A stretch of 64,000 nucleotides of DNA from an uncultured Desulfovibrio sp. Its GTDB lineage: Bacteria; Desulfobacterota; Desulfovibrionia; Desulfovibrionales; Desulfovibrionaceae. This document shows positions 44,850 through 53,800 of this stretch, piece after piece. Location of the stretch: the NCBI GenBank assembly GCA_900541395.1, contig UQJT01000005.1, positions 1 through 64,000 on the forward strand. Direction: 5' to 3'. The stretch's first letter is position 1; the number at the start of each line of letters is the position of its first letter. The notes under the pieces were generated by a model. That model did no database searches. It was not told where the DNA came from and was given only the letters and a program-made list of their open reading frames with translations. The translations under genes were made by a program, and so were the position numbers.

Positions 44850-44868
44850 CTGGTCAAAAATTGACCAG
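44850..44868. promoter_or_regulatory. perfect palindrome, candidate activator site (UAS)
   Basis: CTGGTCAA-AAA-TTGACCAG is a perfect 8+3+8 palindrome, extended by GCG/CGC after one mismatch. It lies 120 bases upstream of the -24 element of the promoter at 44716-44730, the usual distance for an enhancer-binding protein. Confidence 0.65.
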
Positions 44869-44900
44869 GCGCGCAATGGGCGGAGAGCCTGAGTTTTCAC

Positions 44901-45122
44901 CTGGGGCATTTTCAGTTTGAAAATGTTCCAGGAGTCGGGCGAAGCGAAACTCATCTCTCGCTCTCCTTATCCGTAACGCGCTTCACGCTGACGGCTAAGG
45001 GCGCCGCGATATCGGAGCGGTCGCAATTCATGGGCGGCGTATAGCTCCGATGGAGGCGCGAAAACCGCGGACCGGAATACAGGGGCTTGGCCCGCGGATA
45101 TTTTCAAGGGCAAAACGCTCTA
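44901..45122. repeat. dispersed repeat, family C copy 3 (longest copy)
   Basis: The left end CTGGGGCATTTTCAG..GAAAATGTTCCAG is itself an inverted repeat. The interior has TATCCGTAACGCG and GACGGCTAAGGGCGCCG, shared with 9292-9391, then GGAGGCGCGAAAACCGCG, shared with 32011-32060. The right end is CAAGGGCAAAACGCTCTA. It seems to be the most complete copy, about 222 bases, with no ORF. Confidence 0.6.
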
Positions 45123-45145
45123 TTGTCGAAGTGCGTGGACCGTAG

Positions 45146-45175
45146 AAAAACGCCCGTCCGTCTGCGCGACGGGCG
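45146..45175 (-). terminator. infB operon terminator
   Basis: On the minus strand CGCCCGTC and GACGGGCG pair around a nine-base loop and are followed by TTTTT, 29 bases past the infB stop. A canonical intrinsic terminator. Confidence 0.85.
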
Positions 45176-45203
45176 GGCGTTCAGGCACGCATTTATATGA
45201 CTA

Positions 45204-48200
45204 TCACAGGGTGGCGGCCTCTTCCACGGTTTCAAAGGCTTCGATGATGTCGCCCACTTTGATGTCGTGGAAGTTTTCCAGACCCATACCGCATTCCATG
45301 CCTTTGGGCACTTCTTTGGCGTCATCCTTGAAGCGTTTGAGGGACGCGATTTTGCCGGTATAGACCACAACTCCGTCGCGCAGCAGGCGTACGCCCGCGT
45401 TGCGGGTAATTTTGCCGTCGGCGACGAAGCAGCCCGCGATAACGCCGATCTTGGGCAGCGAGAAGGTGTCGCGCACCTCGGCCTGTCCAAGATAGACCTC
45501 GCGCGAGACCGGGGCCAGCATGCCCGCCATGGCGCTCTTGATTTCATCCACCAGCTTATAGATGATATCGTAGAAGCGGATGTCCACGCCTTCCTGTTCG
45601 GCCACGTCCTTGACCTTGGCCGTGGGACGCACGTTGAAGCCGATAATGATGGCGTTGGACGCCGCGGCCAGCATGACGTCGCTTTCCGAAATCGCCCCGG
45701 CGCCGCCGTGGATGATTTCGATCCGCACTTTGTCCGTGCTCAGCTTGCGCAAGGATTCGGTGATGGCTTCCAGCGAGCCCTGCACGTCGGCCTTCAGTAC
45801 CAGGTTGAGCACCAGCGCTTCGGCGTCGTCGGCCCGGCGGGCCAGGAAGGTTTCGAGAGTAACCCGCGATTCCTTGGCCAGCTCGCGTTCGCGCTGTTTG
45901 ACGGCGCGGGCTTCGGCGATGCGGCGGGCGGCCTTTTCGTCGGCCAGGCAGATGAATTCCTCGCCCGCCTCGGGCACGCCTTCAAAGCCCTGCACTTCCA
46001 CGGGTACGGAGGGCCCCGCTTCCTTGATCTTGCGGCCCTGGTCGTTGAACAAGGCGCGCACGCGGCCGGCGAACACGCCGCACACGAAGGCGTCGCCCTG
46101 GTGGATGGTGCCTTCCTGAATGAGCACGGTGGCCACGGGGCCCCGGCCCTTATCCAGTTTGGCTTCCACCACATGACCGCGGGCGGGTTTGTCGGGGTTG
46201 GCTTTCAGTTCCAGAATTTCCGCCTGGAGGGCGATGAGTTCCAAAAGTTCGTCCAAACCCTGGCCCGTTTTGGCGGACACAAAACCCACCACGGTATCGC
46301 CGCCCCAGGACTCGGCCTGCAGACCCAGTTCGGCCAGTTCACGCAGCACGCGATCCGGATTGGCGGCTTCCTTGTCGATTTTGTTGACCGCCACCAGAAT
46401 AGGCACGCCCGCCGCGCGGGAGTGATTGATGGCTTCACGGGTTTGCTCCATGACGCCGTCGTCGGCGGCCACCACCAGAACCACCAGGTCCGTGACCTGG
46501 GCGCCGCGGGCGCGCATGGCGGTAAATGCCTCGTGGCCGGGCGTGTCGAGGAACACGATATCCCCACGCTTGGTCTTGACGTGGTAAGCCCCGATGTGCT
46601 GAGTGATGCCGCCCGCTTCGCCGCTGGTCACGCTGGTCTTGCGGATGGCGTCGAGCAGGGAGGTTTTGCCGTGGTCCACGTGACCCATGATGGTGACCAC
46701 AGGCGGACGCGGCTTGAGCTGTTCGGGCGCGTCCGACTCGGAGGGCAGCAAGAAGGCTTCTTCCGAAAAGCCCACCTTTTCCACTTCGTAGCCGAACTCG
46801 GCCGCCACCAGGGTAGCGGTGTCGATGTCCAGAGCGTTGTTGATGGTGGCCATGACGCCCAAGCCGAACAGCACTTTGATGATTTCGCCGGATTTGACGC
46901 CCATCTGATGGGCCATGTCGGCCACCCGGATGGCTTCTTCCACGCGAATTTTGCGTTTGGCGGCCTTCATGGGCTGGGTGGACTGGGGCGCGATCTGCTG
47001 TTTTTTGGGCTTACGACCGCGGCTGCGGCTGCGCACCACGCCTTCGTCGTCGTCATGACGGCGGGTAAAATCCGCTCCCGCGTTCTGCGGAAAGTCCACG
47101 GTACGGCGTCCTTTATTACGCTTTTTGCGGCTTTGGTCCGCACCTTCCACCGGCGGCTGCTGGCCGAAGGGCGGCGGAAAACCGCCGGAGGCTCCGCCGG
47201 GGCGGAGCCCCCCGGGACGGGGGCCGCCGGGTCTGGGAGCCCCGCCGGGACGGGGACCGCCGGGGCGATAGCCCGGGCGGCGATCGTCGCCGCGCGAGTC
47301 GGACGGGGCGGGGCGCTCCACTACCCGCGCCTGGGAAGGATCGGGTCGGGAAATAACGCGTACTTGCGGCGTCGGCGCATCCTGCGGGCGGCGACGGGGG
47401 CGTTCGCCGTCCTCGCCGTCCTCGTCGCGCTGGCGGCGGGATTCGGATACCGGGGGCAACAGGCTGGGTTGCGAGGAGCCCTCAGGCATGGCCGAGGCGG
47501 CCGGAGCGCGGCGGGGGCGGTCGGAACGGGTCTTGTCGGCCTCGGGCGTGGACGCGGCGACTGTGTCGGAGGCGGCTCGAGACGCGACTTCCGTACGTTC
47601 GACGGCGGGTTCGGACTCGGCAACCGAAACTTCGGGGGATAATGGAACGGCCTTCGCCGTGGCGGCATCCTGCGCGGCAACCGGCGTTTCCGTCGGAGCG
47701 GGCTCGGCGGGCGTTTCGTTTTTCGGTGGCTCCGTGGTCGGGGCGGGCTCGTCCACACGACGTACCACGCGGGCCGGGGGCGTTTCCACGGGCGCCTTTT
47801 TGCGGCGTGCCTTTTTTTCGCTTTCAGCCGGACAGGGAGCGCCGGTTTCGGCGATCACGGCTTCGACGGGCGCGGCGGAAAGTTCGGGCGTGTTTTCCTC
47901 GGAATCATGCGCGCGCGCGCTCCGCTCGGCGTCCGCCCTAGGCTCGCTTTCGGTCGAGGCTTCGGGGGCGGAGCTTGCGGCATCCTCGTTCGAAGCGGTT
48001 TCGGCCTCACTGTCGGGACGGGCGCGGCGACGGCGCACGATGACGCCGGGCTGAATTTCCTTGCGCATGACTTCGGCGGCGGCCTCGGGTTGGAGACGCG
48101 CCTTGGCCTTTGCCGCTTCTTCCGGGGTGACGGTGCTTGCCGCGCTCTTTACCTCGACCTCCAGTTCGCGCAGCACGCGGGTGAGGTCCTTGGTGCTCAC

Positions 48201-48245
48201 TCCCAAGTCGGCGGCCAAATCTTTGACCTTGATTTTTTCATCCAT
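45204..48245 (-). CDS. infB: translation initiation factor IF-2
   Basis: A 1013-residue GTPase that brings initiator tRNA to the 30S subunit. A small N-terminal IF2 domain ([18 protein letters not shown]) is followed by about 330 residues of Ala/Glu/Pro- and Arg/Gly-rich disorder. A second IF2_N-like segment ([19 protein letters not shown]), the G domain (GHVDHGKTS near residue 519, [13 protein letters not shown]) and the C-terminal domains follow. It is the last gene of rimP-nusA-ylxR-infB, three bases after ylxR. Confidence 0.98.
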   Translation of the reverse strand: MDEKIKVKDLAADLGVSTKDLTRVLRELEVEVKSAASTVTPEEAAKAKARLQPEAAAEVMRKEIQPGVIVRRRRARPDSEAETASNEDAASSAPEASTESEPRADAERSARAHDSEENTPELSAAPVEAVIAETGAPCPAESEKKARRKKAPVETPPARVVRRVDEPAPTTEPPKNETPAEPAPTETPVAAQDAATAKAVPLSPEVSVAESEPAVERTEVASRAASDTVAASTPEADKTRSDRPRRAPAASAMPEGSSQPSLLPPVSESRRQRDEDGEDGERPRRRPQDAPTPQVRVISRPDPSQARVVERPAPSDSRGDDRRPGYRPGGPRPGGAPRPGGPRPGGLRPGGASGGFPPPFGQQPPVEGADQSRKKRNKGRRTVDFPQNAGADFTRRHDDDEGVVRSRSRGRKPKKQQIAPQSTQPMKAAKRKIRVEEAIRVADMAHQMGVKSGEIIKVLFGLGVMATINNALDIDTATLVAAEFGYEVEKVGFSEEAFLLPSESDAPEQLKPRPPVVTIMGHVDHGKTSLLDAIRKTSVTSGEAGGITQHIGAYHVKTKRGDIVFLDTPGHEAFTAMRARGAQVTDLVVLVVAADDGVMEQTREAINHSRAAGVPILVAVNKIDKEAANPDRVLRELAELGLQAESWGGDTVVGFVSAKTGQGLDELLELIALQAEILELKANPDKPARGHVVEAKLDKGRGPVATVLIQEGTIHQGDAFVCGVFAGRVRALFNDQGRKIKEAGPSVPVEVQGFEGVPEAGEEFICLADEKAARRIAEARAVKQRERELAKESRVTLETFLARRADDAEALVLNLVLKADVQGSLEAITESLRKLSTDKVRIEIIHGGAGAISESDVMLAAASNAIIIGFNVRPTAKVKDVAEQEGVDIRFYDIIYKLVDEIKSAMAGMLAPVSREVYLGQAEVRDTFSLPKIGVIAGCFVADGKITRNAGVRLLRDGVVVYTGKIASLKRFKDDAKEVPKGMECGMGLENFHDIKVGDIIEAFETVEEAATL

Positions 48246-48248
48246 ACG

Positions 48249-48506
48249 TCAAACCCCTTTGCGCTTGCGCCTTACCCGGCCCAGCTTCAAAAACTTTTCG
48301 CGACACTGCGGATCGGAACATACATACCAGCCCCGTCCCGGCCGCGCCTGGGCCTCGTCGGCCTCAAGCCCGCTTTTCCCCGCGCCTGCCCGCGTTTCGC
48401 CTTCCGTCTCGGCGCTTGGGGCAAGCACATGGCGCAACAATTGCGACTTGGCAAAGCGCCGTCTGCATATCACGCACATCCTGGCGGGCTCGTGCCCTCC
48501 AGCCAT
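48249..48506 (-). CDS. ylxR: YlxR family RNA-binding protein
   Basis: An 85-residue DUF448 protein with the family motif RMCVICRRRF near the N-terminus, GRGWYVCSDPQC, and a basic C-terminus. YlxR/RnpM has been linked to RNase P regulation in Gram-positive bacteria; the role here is inferred only from family and position between nusA and infB. One base separates it from the nusA stop. Confidence 0.93.
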   Translation of the reverse strand: MAGGHEPARMCVICRRRFAKSQLLRHVLAPSAETEGETRAGAGKSGLEADEAQARPGRGWYVCSDPQCREKFLKLGRVRRKRKGV

Positions 48507-48507
48507 A

Positions 48508-49824
48508 TTACTGTGCCTCTCCCGCGCGATCCGGGGCGGCGGAGTCCCCGGCTTCCGTCGTTTCGGAGGGCTTATCCTCGTTCGTGCCTTCCACCACCGG
48601 GCTCAGGAAGTTGATGGCCGCGCGCAGGTCCGCGATGCGTCCCTGGGACAGGGTCAGCTTGTCGGCCAGTTCCTCGTCGCCGGCGGCGCGCAAAGTGTCC
48701 AGGGTATTGTACCCGGCCTCCACGAACTGCTCCACGGGAATTTCGGCCACGCTGGCCACCTGTTCGAGGCCCCGGCCGATGGCGTTGGCCTCGTTGTAGC
48801 GGGACTCGGTGAAGATATCGATTTTCCAGCCCAGCAGCTTGGCGGCCAGTTTGACGTTCTGCCCCTTGCGTCCGATGGCGTTGGTCAACTGGTCGTCAGG
48901 CACCGTGACTTCGAGCAGGTTTTCGCTTTCATCCACGACGATGCGGGAAATAATGGCCGGAGCCAGGGCATTGCGGGCGTAAGTGGCTATTTCGGGGCTC
49001 CAGACCACGATGTCGATACGCTCCCCGCGCAGTTCCTGCACGATATTTTGGATGCGCGAACCGCGCACGCCCACGCAAGCTCCCACCGGGTCCACGTCGC
49101 GTTCGCGCGAGAGCACGGCCACTTTGGCGCGGGAACCGGGGTCGCGGGCCACGCCCATGATCTGCACGGTGCCGTCGTCCACTTCGGGGACTTCGCGGCG
49201 GAACAGGGCGGCCATGTAGTCGCGGTGCGCGCGGGAAATGATCACCTGCGGGCCGCGCCCCTCGCGTTTGACCTCGATGATCAGGGCCTGGGTGCGGTCG
49301 CCGCGCTTGTAGTGCTCGCGGGGGATCTGCTCTTCCTTGGGAAGCAGAGCCTCGGTGCGGCCCAGGTTGACCACCCAGCCGCCCTTGTCGCGGCGCTGCA
49401 CGATGCCGCTGACAATTTCGCCCACGCGGTCCTTGTATTCGTCGTAGATGATTTCCTGCTCGGCGTCGCGCATACGCTGAATGATGACCTGCTTGGCGGA
49501 CTGGGCGGCGATACGGCCCAGATCCTCGACCTTGAGGCGAAAGCCCATTTCATCGTCGAGTTGGACCGAGGGATCGTGCTCGCGGGCCTCGTCCAGGGAA
49601 ATCTGGGTGAGGGGATTCACCACCTCTTCCACGACGAACTTGAACTGATAGACTTCAATGTCGCCCGTTTCGTCGCTGTAGCGGACTTCCACGTCCAGAT
49701 CCTCGCCGTATTTGCGCTCCACCGAGGTGCGCACGGCTTCCTCCAGGGTGTCCACGAGCATGTCGCGGTCCAGTCCCTTGTCCTTGCTGATCTGGTCGAT
49801 GGCTTTCTTCAGTTCCAGGTTCAT
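48508..49824 (-). CDS. nusA: transcription termination/antitermination factor NusA
   Basis: A 438-residue protein with the N-terminal polymerase-binding domain (MNLELKKAIDQISKDKGL), an S1 domain (VGEIVSGIVQRRDKGGWVVNLG), two KH domains (CVGVRGSRIQNIVQELRGERID, IGRKGQNVKLAAKLLGW) and one helical C-terminal module. The tail is acidic. It overlaps rimP by four bases (ATGA). Confidence 0.98.
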   Translation of the reverse strand: MNLELKKAIDQISKDKGLDRDMLVDTLEEAVRTSVERKYGEDLDVEVRYSDETGDIEVYQFKFVVEEVVNPLTQISLDEAREHDPSVQLDDEMGFRLKVEDLGRIAAQSAKQVIIQRMRDAEQEIIYDEYKDRVGEIVSGIVQRRDKGGWVVNLGRTEALLPKEEQIPREHYKRGDRTQALIIEVKREGRGPQVIISRAHRDYMAALFRREVPEVDDGTVQIMGVARDPGSRAKVAVLSRERDVDPVGACVGVRGSRIQNIVQELRGERIDIVVWSPEIATYARNALAPAIISRIVVDESENLLEVTVPDDQLTNAIGRKGQNVKLAAKLLGWKIDIFTESRYNEANAIGRGLEQVASVAEIPVEQFVEAGYNTLDTLRAAGDEELADKLTLSQGRIADLRAAINFLSPVVEGTNEDKPSETTEAGDSAAPDRAGEAQ

Positions 49825-50468
49825 GCTTTCGTACCTCCGCCCTCCGCCGGGGCCGTCGTCCGCGCGGATTTGGGCGCGGGGGCCTTGCCGGGTCGGGGCT
49901 TGCTCGTGTCGGGGAAAATGTGGACGAGGCGGGCGCGACGCACGTCATCCCAACGGATGCGCGCATGCGCCTCCCCGGGGGCAACGGCGGAAGCGTCCGT
50001 TGCGGACAGACGCAGAGTAAACGCGTCGTCCTCCACGGCCGTCAGTTCGCCGCGAAATTTGCGGCGGCCGGGAAAATCGGGATGCGGGTCCCATAGCAGC
50101 GCGTCCACTTCACGGCCCATATAGGGGGGCAATTGCTCCGGCCGGAAAAAGGGGCGTTCCAGGCCGGGGGACGAGACTTCCAAGGTCCAGGCGTCGGAAA
50201 ACAGTTCTTCCACGTCCAGGGCCAGGCCGACCATGCGCGAAATTTCCGCGCACTGGTCCACCGTGACGCCGGGGGGCAGCCGGTCGCCGTTTTCCTCGGC
50301 GGGAAGCGCGGCGGCGGAGGCGGGAGCGTCCACGAAGACGCGGGCCACGGGGCGGCCCGAACCGATGAGTTCGATGCCCCACAGTTCCAGGCCGAAAGAG
50401 GCGGCCGCCGGGGCGGCGGCTTCGGTGATGCGGCGCAGAAGTTCTTCTTTGGACGGGCCCTTGGCCAT
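49821..50468 (-). CDS. rimP: ribosome maturation factor RimP
   Basis: A 215-residue 30S assembly factor. LELWGIELIGSGRPVARVFVD and VSSPGLERPFF are the family signatures. The C-terminal SH3-like domain includes WDDVRRARLVH, and an Ala/Pro/Lys tail of about 25 residues follows. The ATG at 50468 (MAKGPS) is chosen because AAAGG lies seven bases upstream; ATGs at 50474 and 50483 have none. First gene of the nusA operon. Confidence 0.95.
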   Translation of the reverse strand: MAKGPSKEELLRRITEAAAPAAASFGLELWGIELIGSGRPVARVFVDAPASAAALPAEENGDRLPPGVTVDQCAEISRMVGLALDVEELFSDAWTLEVSSPGLERPFFRPEQLPPYMGREVDALLWDPHPDFPGRRKFRGELTAVEDDAFTLRLSATDASAVAPGEAHARIRWDDVRRARLVHIFPDTSKPRPGKAPAPKSARTTAPAEGGGTKA

Positions 50469-50486
50469 GCACATACCTTTCATAAT

Positions 50487-50516
50487 AAAAAAGGGGGGCC
50501 GTCGTCAGGCCACCCC
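50487..50516 (-). terminator. terminator-like hairpin in the rimP-nusA leader
   Basis: On the minus strand GGGG-T-GGCC pairs with GGCCCCCC across TGACGAC (one bulged T), followed by TTTTTTATT. The T-run ends 18 bases before the rimP ATG. Since nusA encodes a termination factor, feedback at this hairpin is plausible but unproven. Confidence 0.6.
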
Positions 50517-50599
50517 ATCCGACCGTCGCTGCGGTCAAATATGGATGTGAAGAAGATCGTCCGCCCCGGCCGGAAAAAGATCTTCCACTGCTCCGCAGT

Positions 50600-50628
50600 T
50601 ATATAAAGCTCTCGGCGGGGGCTGTCAA
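50600..50628 (-). promoter_or_regulatory. strong sigma-70 promoter of rimP-nusA-ylxR-infB
   Basis: A perfect TTGACA (50623-50628) and TATATA (50600-50605) on the minus strand are 17 bases apart. Transcription from about 50593 gives a leader of about 125 bases holding the hairpin at 50487-50516. Confidence 0.82.
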
Positions 50629-50784
50629 GCATTTGCGGGTACGAAGCGTTTTTTTGCCCGGGCCGCGACATACGGACCAATATTTGCGCGGCGCTTTTTT
50701 GGGGCGGGAGCTTTTTCCCGCATCTGTCCGCCGCGTTTTCCCTCCTGTTTTTTCAGAGGCGTTTGGGGCCGACGGGGGGAACGA

Positions 50785-50808
50785 CCCCCGGCGCGTCCGC
50801 GCCGGGGG
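50785..50808 (-). terminator. hairpin downstream of the giant adhesin gene
   Basis: CCCCCGGCGC and GCGCCGGGGG form a ten-pair stem with a four-base loop, about 30 bases past the adhesin stop. There is no T-run. The rest of the gap to the rimP promoter shows nothing else. Confidence 0.5.
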
Positions 50809-50839
50809 AGGGGGGAAAGGGGGCCGGGCTCCCTTCGGG

Positions 50840-53800
50840 TTACGAGTTGCCGTGGTTGAGAAGATGCTGCTGGACCAGAATGTCCATGTCCAATGCGTCG
50901 TTGCGCATTTCGACGTAGGCTATGCCCTCTGCGTCGGCCAGCGGAGAGCCGTCGGCAGCGGTAGCGGGGGCGCCGCCGTTTTGGGCGGTCCAGCCTTCGT
51001 CGAAACGGACGGAATTTCCGTCGGCCAGGATACCCAGGTGTGCCATGTCGGTCAGACTGGCCGGGGACGAGCCCTCCGCTCCGTTCAGGACAATGATTTC
51101 CGTGTCGAGCAGTGCGCTGTGCTCTCCGCTCAGCAGCGTATCCAGCGCTCCCCGATCCACGCCCACCAGGAAGTCGATGCCGTCGCCGCCGTCCATGATC
51201 GGGTTGTCCGGGCTGTAGAGCAGGATGTCGTTGCCCGCGCCGCCGTATAGGTGATTGGCGCCGGTGCCGCCGTCCAGATAGTCGTTGCCCGCGCCGCCGA
51301 ACAGCATATCGTTTCCGTCGCCGCCGAACAGCATGTCGTCTCCGGCCCCGCCGGATAAGATGTCGTCGCCGCTGCCGCCGTGCAGGTTTTCCGCTCCCGC
51401 TCCGCCGAATACCGCCTGGGCGTCGGCGGCGTCCGCGCGGCCGAGGTTGCCGTCGGCATGGGACGGGGGGGCAAGGTCGACGACCACGCTGCCCGAGACG
51501 GGAGCATGGAGCCCGTCGGATACCGTATAAGCGAAGCGTTCGGTCAGGTCGCCGCCTGCGGCATGGGCTTCGGCCAGGTGAACCAGATCGGCGCGCGAAG
51601 TGTTGAGGGTATAGCTGTATTCGCCGGAGTCCGCGTCAAAGTGCAGGATGCCGAATGTCCCCTGTACGTCGCCCCGCTCGTTCATGTCCGCGAAGTCATA
51701 GGCCAGGAGATCGCCCTCATCCTGATCGAACAGCGGTATGTCATGCGTCGGCAGGCTGTTGTCGCGCGGATCGGCGTTGTCGTTGTCGGACGAGGCGCGG
51801 ACGTCCGCGTCCGGCGTCAGCTCCGTCAAAACGAGCGCCAGAATCGCCCGGCCGATCTGCGGGGCCCGGTTGACGCCGTCGACGGTCACCGTCAGTTCCT
51901 TCGACGTGGCGCTGTCGGTGCCGTCGCTGACCTTGAGTTGGAATTTCAGTTCCTCGCTGTCGCCTTCCTTTATGGCGGCCTGCGCGGCGGGGTCGGCCTC
52001 GAACGTGTATGTCCAGGCCTGTTTGCCGTCCGCATTCCGGGTCCGGGTGAAGGTAAAGACGCCCTTGCCGTCGATGGTCACGCTGTTGTCCGTCACCTCA
52101 TAAGCCACGCCGTTCACCACTACGAACAGGGTGTGGCTGTCGGCGGCATCCACATCGTGGAAGTCGAGAGAGCCGGCATTATGGGCCGCTGTGGCCGTAT
52201 CGATGACCGGCGCGTCATTGGCGCCTTTGATATGGACGAGCACGGTTTTTTCCGTGGCAGCGCCCTCCGCGTCCGTTACCGTGACGGTGAAGCTGTCGGT
52301 TCTCGTTTCACCTTCGGCCAGGACTTCGGCCCGCTCGTCCAGAGTGTACTTGTAGGTCCATAGGCCGTCTTCACTCTGGACCAGTTCCACCGTGCCGTAG
52401 CTGCCGTCGGTAGCGGTGACGGACGCCACCGTGCCGTCCACATCGCGGACAGAGAACGAGCCGGACAACGAATCCGCGCCGTCCGCGCCGTTTTCCACCA
52501 CCGGGCTGTCGGCGGCGTTGGGGTCCAGATCAATGGACAGGTCCGGCGCGGTATTGGCGCCGGTAATGGATACCTTGATGTTCAGGGTGGTTTGATTGTT
52601 CTGGCCGTCCGTCACCGTCAGGATCACCGAGGTTTCCGTGAGGCTGCCCGAGGTCAGGGCGCGCACGGCCTCGGACTCGTTATTCAGTTCGAAGGAGTAC
52701 GTACCGTTCCTGTCGACCCTGAATGTACCGAAATCGTTGGTAATGCTGCCGTCGGCATTGAGCTTCGCATGGTGCAGGGGGATGCCGTGGGCGTCCGTGG
52801 GCACCTGCAGGCCGTAGCTCAACGCGCCGTCAGCCTGATCCGCACGGTCCGCGTCGTAGGCTGTGGCCTGGCCGCTGACGGCGGTAGCGTCGCCTTCGCG
52901 CACGGTCAGCACCTTGTCCGCGGAGAGCACCGGCGCGTCGTCCTGACCGGAGACCTCCACCGTGATCGTCACGGTGCTGGTCTTGCCGTGTTCGTCCGTG
53001 GCCGTGATAAAGAAAGTGTCCGTGCCCGGATGCTCGGCGTCCAGGCCCTGCACGGCCGGATCTGTGTTGTTCAGGGTGTAGACATACTTGCCGTTCATCA
53101 GTTGCAGGGTGCCGTACGTACCCTGCACCGCCGTGCCGCTCTGGCCGTCCTCGGCTTTTGCGGTAAAGGTCAGGTTGTCCATGCCCTCGTCGTCCTGGAA
53201 CAGGTCACTCAACTCGCCGCTGTCCGTCAGGGCGCCGTCTTCGCTCACGGTCAGGGACGTTTTGGCTCTCTTTACTTCCGGACCGTAGTTGGTGCCGTCG
53301 ATGGTGACGGTCACGTCCTGTGGCTCGCTGTAGTCCGTGCCGTCGTGAGCCACCACCTGGAAGGTTTCGCTCAAATGCGTACCGGCGGTGAGGTGTACGA
53401 TGCCGCCGGGATAATTCTGTACCAAATCCTGCGGCAGCTTATTCGTATCCAGATGGAAGGTGTACGTGCCGTCGGGCTTGATTTCGATGCGGCCGTACTC
53501 GGTGGGCATGGACGTGACATGATTGCCGTCCTGGTCAACGAAGTAATACGTCACCGATGCCGTGCCGCCGGTGGGATTGCCGTCCGCGTCCAGCGCGTGG
53601 TCAATGTCCGTGGCCGTCACCCTGCCCGTGGCCGTCATGCCGTCGGTCAGGCCCTGGTCCCCCGTCTCGCCGATGGACGCGTCTGTTGCGCCGGTGATGA
53701 CCGGGGCGTCGTTGGTACCGTAGATGTCGATAGTGATCTCGACGTTCGAGCCGTCGTCGTTGCGCACCACCTGACCGTTGAGCATCAGGGTGAATTTCTC

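Noticed and set aside
45267..47642. 791-residue open frame opposite infB
   Set aside because: It lies fully antisense to a certain gene. High GC with biased third positions leaves the opposite frame open, and it has no ribosome site or domain.
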